DNA of 64,000 nucleotides, from positions 1,113,833 through 1,177,832 of the forward strand of contig NZ_CP100416.1 in NCBI RefSeq assembly GCF_026017845.1, given 5' to 3'. The number at the start of each line of letters is the position of its first letter. Positions within the stretch are counted from its first letter, which is position 1. A program made the translations under genes and the position numbers. Under the pieces are notes generated by a model. That model ran no database searches and had not been told where the DNA came from. It worked only from the letters and a program-made list of their open reading frames with translations. Of the stretch, positions 58,251 to 64,000 are shown one piece after another. The DNA is from Amycolatopsis mediterranei. Its GTDB lineage: Bacteria > Actinomycetota > Actinomycetes > Mycobacteriales > Pseudonocardiaceae.

Positions 58251-59354
58251 TCAGCCGGCCCAGGTGACTGCGTGCTTCTCGAAGCCCCGCGCCGCCGCCA
58301 CCCGGGCTGCCTCGGCTTCCGCTTCCTCGCGGACCGCCGGGGGCAGGGGGTCGAAGGCCGTCAGCGTGAACGTCAGCTTCGCGCCGCTGCCCTTCGTGCG
58401 CCACGTTCCCGCGATGTCGCCGTCCGCGAGCAGGACGCCCGGGTTGCCCAGCATCTTCCAGACTTCCTTGCGCCGCGCCGGATCCGGGACCAGCAACGCC
58501 TTGTCGCGGGCCTGGATGAACGGGTCCAGCGGCGGCAGCAGCCGCACCAGGTCCGGCTCCGGCGGGTTCTCCAGTGCCTCGAGCCGGTCCGCGGGCAGAT
58601 AGCGCGTCTTGCCCTCGACGTCCACCGAAGCCAGGTCCGCCGGCCACGTCCGGTCGACCACCGCCCGAGCCGTCCCCGCGAACTCCGCCGCTTCGCCCGG
58701 GGACGCCGGGCCGTTGAGCCGCAGGTACCGCCCGATCACCGCCGTCGCCGCGGCCGGGTCCGGCGTCTTCCGCAGCCGGCCGCGGCCCTCCAGCGGGGCC
58801 AGCGTCGCCGGCGATGCCCCCGCCACCAGGCGGACTCCGGCGTGCGGGGTCGCGATGCGCATCAGCTGCTCCTGGATGTGCGTCGCCTGGCAGCCCCGGC
58901 ACCACCGCGAGAACGTCGGCGGCAGCGCCTTCGTCACGGCCGTCGAAACCGCGCCCTTCGTCATCGGCTTCGTGACGACCTTCCGGAGCGCGGCGGCCGC
59001 CGTGAAGACCACCTCGGTCGCGGCCAGCCCGGTCGCCGCCATTTCCTTGCGCTGCCACAGCATCCGGGCCAGCGCGTCCGCGTCGTCCAGCGGCACCAGC
59101 GCGCGGACCGCCTCGGGCAGATCCGCGCGCAGGTGGTAGTGCGGCGCACCGCGCAACGTCCAGGCCAGGACCAGCCGGTCGTCGTCCTCGAGGGACACCG
59201 GGCCGTCGAGCCGGGCGGCGAGGGCGAGCAGCGCGGTGTCGCGCATGCTGTCCTGCAGCCCGGCGCGGACGACGGCGAGGTCGGCGACGTCCCGCGCCGA
59301 GCGGTGCAGGCCGTGCTCGGCGATGCGGTAGGCGAGTACCTGACGGCGGTCCAC
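58251..59354 (-). CDS. AlkZ-like (HTH_42) winged-helix protein, putative DNA glycosylase
   Basis: A 367-residue protein of the YcaQ/AlkZ superfamily, made of tandem winged helices. The family catalytic region is in LQDSMRDTALLALAARL, where the first residues replace the QxQ of AlkZ by QDS, as in AlkZ-like subfamilies. AlkZ enzymes remove bulky or cross-linked bases; activity here is inferred. The GTG start (59354) is nine bases after the DUF3224 stop, so the two are co-transcribed. Confidence 0.82.
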   Translation of the reverse strand: MDRRQVLAYRIAEHGLHRSARDVADLAVVRAGLQDSMRDTALLALAARLDGPVSLEDDDRLVLAWTLRGAPHYHLRADLPEAVRALVPLDDADALARMLWQRKEMAATGLAATEVVFTAAAALRKVVTKPMTKGAVSTAVTKALPPTFSRWCRGCQATHIQEQLMRIATPHAGVRLVAGASPATLAPLEGRGRLRKTPDPAAATAVIGRYLRLNGPASPGEAAEFAGTARAVVDRTWPADLASVDVEGKTRYLPADRLEALENPPEPDLVRLLPPLDPFIQARDKALLVPDPARRKEVWKMLGNPGVLLADGDIAGTWRTKGSGAKLTFTLTAFDPLPPAVREEAEAEAARVAAARGFEKHAVTWAG

Positions 59355-59363
59355 GTGCGGCTC

Positions 59364-59759
59364 CTAGAACGTGTACTCGAACGTGTAGGCCACCTTGTCC
59401 TCGCCCATGGCGCCCCCGGCGGTCCCGCTGCCGGTGATCCCGGCCAGCTCGCCGGTGCCGGAGCCGGGCACGACGGTGAACGTCGAGGCGATGCCCTTGG
59501 CGTCGAACGTGTACTCGTGACGCACGATGAACGTCCCTTCGCGACCGTCGACTTTGCCCTCGAAGCGTTCGAAGCACGGCGACGTCGTCTGACCGCTTTC
59601 GTACCCTTCGCCCGCGTAGTACAGCAGAAGGTCGCAGATCGACTCAGCCTCGATGACGCCTTCGTACGCGAAGGTGGCGTGCGCGTAGGCCACCCGGGGG
59701 CCGCCTTCGGTCCCGCTGACGATCTTCTCTTCCCAGTTCTTCGTGGTGAATCCGTTCAT
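59364..59759 (-). CDS. DUF3224 family protein
   Basis: A 131-residue single-domain protein of the allene-oxide-cyclase-like barrel type (TFAYEGVIEAESICDLLLYYAGEG...FEGKVDGREGTFIVRHEYTFDAKGIASTFTVVPGSGTGELAGITGSG). Function unknown. I chose ATG 59759; ATG 59780 would lie inside the inverted repeat at 59779-59803. It is divergent from the WYL regulator, which may control it. Confidence 0.84.
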   Translation of the reverse strand: MNGFTTKNWEEKIVSGTEGGPRVAYAHATFAYEGVIEAESICDLLLYYAGEGYESGQTTSPCFERFEGKVDGREGTFIVRHEYTFDAKGIASTFTVVPGSGTGELAGITGSGTAGGAMGEDKVAYTFEYTF

Positions 59760-59778
59760 GGGGACCACTCTGCCGGGC

Positions 59779-59803
59779 ATACCTGTCAGCTCGTGTCAGG
59801 TAT
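59779..59803. promoter_or_regulatory. Operator candidate between DUF3224 and the WYL regulator
   Basis: ATACCTG and CAGGTAT are perfectly complementary 7-bp arms separated by 11 bases, and the direct repeat TGTCAG occurs twice inside (ten bases apart). The site lies 19 bases before both start codons and would control both genes. Confidence 0.5.
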
Positions 59804-59822
59804 TTCTGCCAGAATTCGAGTC

Positions 59823-60791
59823 ATGCGCGCCAGCCGTCTCCTGTCCGTCCTCCTGCTGCTGCAGAACCGCGGCCGGATGACGGCGGAGGAGCTGGCCGAA
59901 GAGCTCGAAGTGTCGGTGCGGACGGTCTACCGGGACATCGACGCGCTCTCGGCGTCCGGCGTCCCGGTGTACGCCGACCGCGGCCGGACCGGCGGCTACC
60001 GGCTGGTCGACGGCTACCGCACCCGGCTCACCGGGATGACCGAGGAAGAGGCCCAGTCGCTGTCGCTGGCCGGGCTGCCCGTGGCCGCGGCCGAACTGGG
60101 GCTCGGCACGGTGCTGGCGGCGGCGCAGCTCAAGCTGTACGCGGCGCTGCCGGCCGAGCTGCGCGACCGCGCCGGGCGCGTCGCCGAGCGGTTCTACCTG
60201 GACGTCCCCGGCTGGCACCGCGGCATCGAAAGCCTGCCGGCGCTGTCGGCGATCGCCGACGCCGTGTGGTCGTCGCACCGGATCCGGATCCGCTACGAAC
60301 GCTGGGGGCAGCGGGTCGTCGAACGGGAGCTGGAGCCGCTCGGACTGATCCTCAAAGCGGGCAACTGGTACCTCGCCGGGCGCTGCGACGGTACCGACCG
60401 GACCTACCGCATTTCGCGGGTGCTCGAGCTGACCGACCTCGGCGAGGTGTTCGAGCGGCCGGCCGGGTTCGACCTCGCGCGGTACTGGCAGGAGTGGTCC
60501 GAGCAGTTCGAACGCCGGATGTACCCGCGCGTCGCGGTGGTGCGCCTTTCGCCTCGGGCGCAGGCTCTCGTACCGTTCTACGCAGGTTCCGTCGGCGCCC
60601 GCGCGTTGCGCGACTGCCGCAACGAGCCCGACGCGGACGGCTGGCTCACCGTGGAGCTGCCGGTGGAGCCGGGCGAACCGGCCATCGGCGAGCTGCTGCG
60701 CTTCGGGCCGCACCTGGAGGTCCTCGAACCGGCGGACCTGCGGGCGGAGCTGGCCGAAGCGATCGAAGAGATGGGCGCGTTCTATGGGTGA
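59823..60791 (+). CDS. WYL-domain transcriptional regulator (YafY type)
   Basis: A 322-residue regulator with an N-terminal HTH_11 domain (about 1-60; LSVLLLLQNRGRMTAEELAEELEVSVRTVYRDIDALSASGVPVYADRG), a WYL domain (about 140-220; IRYERWGQRVVERELEPLGLILKAGNWYLAGRC) and a C-terminal WCX extension. WYL domains bind nucleic acids or small ligands; the effector is unknown. The downstream HemD-like gene overlaps its end by eight bases. The divergent DUF3224-AlkZ-like pair is its probable target. Confidence 0.88.
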   Translation: MRASRLLSVLLLLQNRGRMTAEELAEELEVSVRTVYRDIDALSASGVPVYADRGRTGGYRLVDGYRTRLTGMTEEEAQSLSLAGLPVAAAELGLGTVLAAAQLKLYAALPAELRDRAGRVAERFYLDVPGWHRGIESLPALSAIADAVWSSHRIRIRYERWGQRVVERELEPLGLILKAGNWYLAGRCDGTDRTYRISRVLELTDLGEVFERPAGFDLARYWQEWSEQFERRMYPRVAVVRLSPRAQALVPFYAGSVGARALRDCRNEPDADGWLTVELPVEPGEPAIGELLRFGPHLEVLEPADLRAELAEAIEEMGAFYG

Positions 60792-61593
60792 GCTGAGCGG
60801 CACCGCGATCGGCGTGACGGCCGAGCGCCGGGCCGGCGAATTCATCGCCGCCCTCGAACGCTACGGCGCCGAGGTCCGGCACGCCCCGACGATCACCATC
60901 GTGCCGCTGGATGCCGACCCCGAGCTGCGCGCGGGCACCGAAGCCACGCTGGCGGCCCCGGTCGGGTTCACGGTGGTCACGACGGGGGCGGGCTTCCGCG
61001 GCTGGCTCGACGCGGCCGAAGGCTGGGAGCTGCGTGATCGGCTCGTGGCAGCGCTGGGGGAATCCCGGATCTACGCCCGCGGCCCGAAGGCGGTGGGCGC
61101 GGTCCGCGGTGCCGGCCTGCGCGAGTCCTTTTCGGCCGCCTCGGAGAGCAACGCGGAACTGTTCGGAGCGCTGGCCGCGGCCGGGGTCCGTGGCGAGCGG
61201 GTGGCCGTCCAGCTGCACGGGACGCCGCTGCCGGAGCTCACCGATCCGCTGGTGCGGGCCGGCGCCTCCCTGGTGCAGGTGCAGCCGTACCGCTGGCATT
61301 CGCCGCCGGACGTGACGCCCGTGCACGACCTGATCGCCGCGATCGTGGCAGGCGAACTGGACGCGTTGGCCTTCACGAGCGCCCCGGCCGCGGCGAACTT
61401 CCTGACGCTGGCTCGCACGTCCGGCCGCTACGACGAGCTGCTGGCGGCGCTGCGCGGCCCGCTGGTGTGCGCGTGCGTCGGCCCGGTGACCGCGGCCCCC
61501 CTGGAGGCGGCGGGCATCGAGACGCTGCAGCCGGACCGCCAGCGCCTGGGCGCGCTGGTGAAACTGCTGGTCACAACGCTCGGCACGGGGTAG
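60784..61593 (+). CDS. HemD-like protein without HTH domain
   Basis: A 269-residue uroporphyrinogen-III-synthase-like protein. It aligns along its whole length with the N-terminal domain of the NnaR-type protein 3.4 kb upstream: both share TTGxGFRGWLxAAEGW, ARGPK, ESNAEL, VAVQLHG/IAVQLHG and FTSAPAAA. It lacks the winged helix. It could make uroporphyrinogen III for sirohaem or have a regulatory role. It starts eight bases before the end of the WYL gene. Confidence 0.8.
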   Translation: MGELSGTAIGVTAERRAGEFIAALERYGAEVRHAPTITIVPLDADPELRAGTEATLAAPVGFTVVTTGAGFRGWLDAAEGWELRDRLVAALGESRIYARGPKAVGAVRGAGLRESFSAASESNAELFGALAAAGVRGERVAVQLHGTPLPELTDPLVRAGASLVQVQPYRWHSPPDVTPVHDLIAAIVAGELDALAFTSAPAAANFLTLARTSGRYDELLAALRGPLVCACVGPVTAAPLEAAGIETLQPDRQRLGALVKLLVTTLGTG

Positions 61594-61684
61594 GTCGGCT
61601 CCTCGCCGCTTCCGGCCCGGTTCCCTTCCAGCTCCCGCCACCCGGCCCCCGGCCGCTTCCGAAGCTCCTGGGCGCAGCCCCGGT

Positions 61685-62005
61685 CTAAAACAACAACCCC
61701 TCGGGCTCCCCCTCTCCGTCCGGTTTCCACCGATACTTCCGCAGGTCGACGCGCTGGCCGTCGGCCAGGACGCCCTCGGCCCGCAGCCGCTCCAGCTGGT
61801 CGTGGACCAGGTGCGGTGCCGGGGTGCCGTTCGCGCGCAGGATCCGGTGCCACGGCAGGTCGTGCCCGTCCTCGGCCAGGATGGCGCCGACCATCCGCGG
61901 CGACGGCGCGCCCGCCAGGGCCGCGATGTCGCCGTACGTCGCCACCGTGCCGGCCGGCACCGACTCGATGATCTCCCGCACGCGCTCGTGCAGAACGTCG
62001 TCCAT
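61685..62005 (-). CDS. Alkyltransferase-like protein (ATL), MGMT family
   Basis: A 106-residue protein of the O6-alkylguanine-DNA alkyltransferase fold. The active-site PCHR of true transferases reads PWHR (DGHDLPWHRIL), so the acceptor Cys is replaced by Trp as in ATL proteins, which bind alkylated guanine and hand it to nucleotide-excision repair. The HTH region is TVATYGDIAALAGAPSPRMVGAIL. The start is ATG 62005. In M. tuberculosis the same gene (Rv3204) lies near Rv3202c, as here. Confidence 0.88.
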   Translation of the reverse strand: MDDVLHERVREIIESVPAGTVATYGDIAALAGAPSPRMVGAILAEDGHDLPWHRILRANGTPAPHLVHDQLERLRAEGVLADGQRVDLRKYRWKPDGEGEPEGLLF

Positions 62006-62129
62006 ACCGAACACTCTGCCGCACGGGTACGACACTTTCCGCAGCCGTCCGCCGCACCGAGGGCGGGCTTCACCGTTGTCAAGCGTGCCGGTGCACCACC
62101 CGGGGGACCGGGCGTGGTTCCATCGCGGG

Positions 62130-64000
62130 GTGAACGGGAGGCGAACGGCGCAAGCGGACGCGCGGCTGGTGCGCACGCCGGTCACCGCCACACCCTCGTT
62201 CACCTGGGACGCAGGCGCCCGGCGCGTACTTTCCGCACCCGGCGGGTTCCTCCGCGTGCTCGGCGGCCCGGGCACCGGCAAGACGGCGCTGCTGGCCTCG
62301 GCCGCCACCCGCCGCATCGCCGAGGGCGCCGACCCGGAGAGCGTGCTCGTGCTCACCACGTCGCGCAAGTCCGCCGACGCGCTGCGCGCCGACATCACGC
62401 GCCGGCTCACCGCCGACCCCGAGCAGGCTCGGCCGCTGCCCCGGACCGTCCGCGAGCCGCTCGTGCGCACCGTGCACTCCTACGCGTATTCGCTGCTGCG
62501 GCTGGAGGCGATGGCCGAAGAGCTGCCGCCGCCGCGCCTGCTCGCCGGGGCCGAGCAGGACGTCGTCGTCCGCGAGCTGCTGGCCGGCGACCTCGACGAA
62601 GAGGCCGAGTACTGGCCCGAGCAGCTGCGGCCGGCGCTGCTGGTCCCCGGCTTCGCCGAAGAGCTGCGCGACCTGCTGATGCGTGCGGCCGAGCGCGGGC
62701 TCGGCCCCGGGGACCTCGCCGAGCTGGGGCGCCGCCGCGGGCGCGAGGAGTGGATCGCCGCCGGGCAGTTCTGGGCGCAGTACGAAGAGGTCACGCAGCT
62801 GCAGGGCGCGGGCGGCAACGCCCTCGGCGTGGCGAGCGCGCCCGCGCTGGACGCCGCCGAGCTGGTCACCTCCGCGCTGCTCGCCCTGGAGGACGACGAC
62901 GAGCTGCGCGAACGCGAGCGCACCCGCGTCCGGCACCTGTTCGTCGACGACGCCCACCACCTCGACCCGCTGCAGACCAGCCTGGTCCGGATGATCGGGC
63001 ACACCGCGGCCGAGTTCGTCGTGGCCGGCGACCCCGACCAGAACGTGTTCTCCTTCCGCGGCGCCGACGCGCGCCTGTTCGCCGACGCCGACCCGGACGG
63101 CAGCCGGACCGTCACGCTCACCACGGCCCACCGGCTGGCCCCGGCCGTGCGGCTCGCGGTGGCCAAGATCGGCGCGACGCTGCCGGGTGCGTCGCCGCAC
63201 CGCAAGATCGTCCCGCCCGCGGGTGCTTCCGGCGGGACCGTCCGCGTCCGCGTGATGCCGACCCCGGCCGCCGAGGCGAGCTGGATCGCCGACCAGCTCC
63301 GCCGCGCGCACCTCGTCGACGGGGTGCCGTGGTCGGAGATCGCGGTGCTCGTCCGGTCGCCCGCGCGGACTTTCCTGGTGCTGCAACGCGCGTTGCGCGC
63401 CGCCGGCGTCCCGATCGGGTCGGCGACCGAGGAACTGCCGCTGGCCAAGCAGCCCGCGGTGCGGCCGCTGCTGGCCGTGCTGAAGCTCGCGCCGTCGCCC
63501 GAACTGCTCGACATCGACCTCGCGGAAATGCTGCTTTCGTCCGCTCTCGGCGGCGCGGACCCGCTGGCGCTGCGGCGGTTGCGGCGCGGCCTGCGCCGGC
63601 TCGAACTGGCGGGCGGCGGACAGCGCTCGAGTGACGAACTGCTCGTGGAAGCGTTGCGCGGCGGCGACATCCTCGCCGGGCTGGCCGACGCCGAGGCCGA
63701 GCCGGTGCGGCGGGTCGGCGGGCTGCTGCGCGTCACGCACCAGGCCGTGGCGCGCGGCGAGGGTGTCGAGCAGGTGCTGTGGCAGCTGTGGCGGGAAAGC
63801 GGGCTCCAGGACAAGCTGCTGAAGCAGGCCGAGCGCGGCGGGTCGCTGGGGGCGCAGGCCGACCGCGACCTCGACGCCGTCGTCGCGCTGTTCGACGCCG
63901 CGGGCCGGTACGTCGACCGGCTGCCCCGCTCGAGCGTCGCCTCCTTCGCCGATTACCTTGGTGCGCAACGGATCGCGGGCGATACGCTGGCGCCGGCGGC
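62130..64000 (+). CDS. UvrD/PcrA-type superfamily 1 DNA helicase (Rv3202c type), 3' end cut by the window
   Basis: At least 623 residues, open to the window edge. Walker A is GGPGTGKT near residue 48; motif Ia-like LVLTTSRKSADALRADI, HSYAYSLLR, motif II LFVDDAHHLD (DDAH instead of DExx), motif III GDPDQNVFSFRGAD and motif IV-like AVLVRSPART follow. The variant Walker B occurs in this actinobacterial family, whose full length is about 1,050 residues with a C-terminal RecB-type nuclease domain outside the window. It acts in DNA repair. GTG 62130 is the likely start, as the preceding codons are not conserved-looking. It is divergent from the ATL gene. Confidence 0.86.
   Translation, partial: MNGRRTAQADARLVRTPVTATPSFTWDAGARRVLSAPGGFLRVLGGPGTGKTALLASAATRRIAEGADPESVLVLTTSRKSADALRADITRRLTADPEQARPLPRTVREPLVRTVHSYAYSLLRLEAMAEELPPPRLLAGAEQDVVVRELLAGDLDEEAEYWPEQLRPALLVPGFAEELRDLLMRAAERGLGPGDLAELGRRRGREEWIAAGQFWAQYEEVTQLQGAGGNALGVASAPALDAAELVTSALLALEDDDELRERERTRVRHLFVDDAHHLDPLQTSLVRMIGHTAAEFVVAGDPDQNVFSFRGADARLFADADPDGSRTVTLTTAHRLAPAVRLAVAKIGATLPGASPHRKIVPPAGASGGTVRVRVMPTPAAEASWIADQLRRAHLVDGVPWSEIAVLVRSPARTFLVLQRALRAAGVPIGSATEELPLAKQPAVRPLLAVLKLAPSPELLDIDLAEMLLSSALGGADPLALRRLRRGLRRLELAGGGQRSSDELLVEALRGGDILAGLADAEAEPVRRVGGLLRVTHQAVARGEGVEQVLWQLWRESGLQDKLLKQAERGGSLGAQADRDLDAVVALFDAAGRYVDRLPRSSVASFADYLGAQRIAGDTLAPA

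Noticed and set aside
58272-59822. A long plus-strand extension of the WYL regulator
   Set aside because: It runs antisense to the AlkZ-like and DUF3224 genes; family similarity begins only at ATG 59823.
1-64000. Prophage, integrative element or antibiotic gene cluster
   Set aside because: No integrase, transposase, tRNA attachment site, phage structural gene, PKS or NRPS is visible.

Overview
The window is high-GC actinobacterial chromosome. Gene order, G/C-ending codons, frequent GTG starts and leaderless-style promoters point to the Pseudonocardiaceae, probably Amycolatopsis or a close relative (inference; no rRNA is present). I see no phage, transposase, tRNA, rRNA, CRISPR array or large biosynthetic cluster.

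Two stretches follow gene orders remembered from Mycobacterium tuberculosis. The left one (1-26 kb) matches the rseA-htrA-tatB ... mrp ... lpqY-sugABC ... corA neighbourhood. It holds a membrane stress protease, TatB, an operon of a soluble MgtE/CBS protein with a DUF1003 membrane protein and the Mrp Fe-S carrier, an SPFH protein, DUF4190 proteins, an acyl-CoA dehydrogenase, the probable trehalose importer LpqY-SugABC, and CorA. Between sugC and corA lies an accessory block (15.3-24.7 kb): a lipoprotein, PspC, a TetR/MFS efflux pair, a CPBP-kinase-regulator operon, an ECF sigma pair and a phosphoesterase/ParB-like pair. The right stretch (35-64 kb) matches the Rv3212-rhlE-Rv3210c-TB9.4 ... Rv3207c-moeZ-Rv3205c ... 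Rv3204-Rv3202c order. It is interrupted at 48.3-61.6 kb by a complete assimilatory nitrate/nitrite operon (nitrate reductase, its flavoprotein, NarK, NirB, NirD, an NnaR-type HemD-HTH regulator) plus DUF4097, an AlkZ-like protein, DUF3224, a WYL regulator and a second HemD-like protein. The middle (26-35 kb) carries MaoC, DUF2332, Nudix, PH-domain, PHP and MarC genes, a secreted GH78-like glycosidase and a Cas4/RecB-like nuclease.

The most interesting signals are mostly not ordinary genes. (1) The corA leader on the minus strand holds a 25-residue, proline- and rare-codon-rich upstream ORF with a strong Shine-Dalgarno sequence, and an 11-bp stem arm lies inside it: an attenuator-like layout for a magnesium transporter. 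(2) A 38-residue membrane protein gene follows corA. (3) A roughly 60-bp two-hairpin REP-like element occurs five times: three tandem 63-bp copies, one inside an alpha/beta-hydrolase gene in frame, and one forming the C-terminus of a kinase gene. (4) Three long perfect palindromes with related arms sit exactly at convergent gene ends. (5) Two perfect inverted DnaA boxes lie before htrA. (6) Several genes have a TANNNT-like hexamer 6-7 bases before the start codon, as in leaderless mRNAs, which helps fix their starts.
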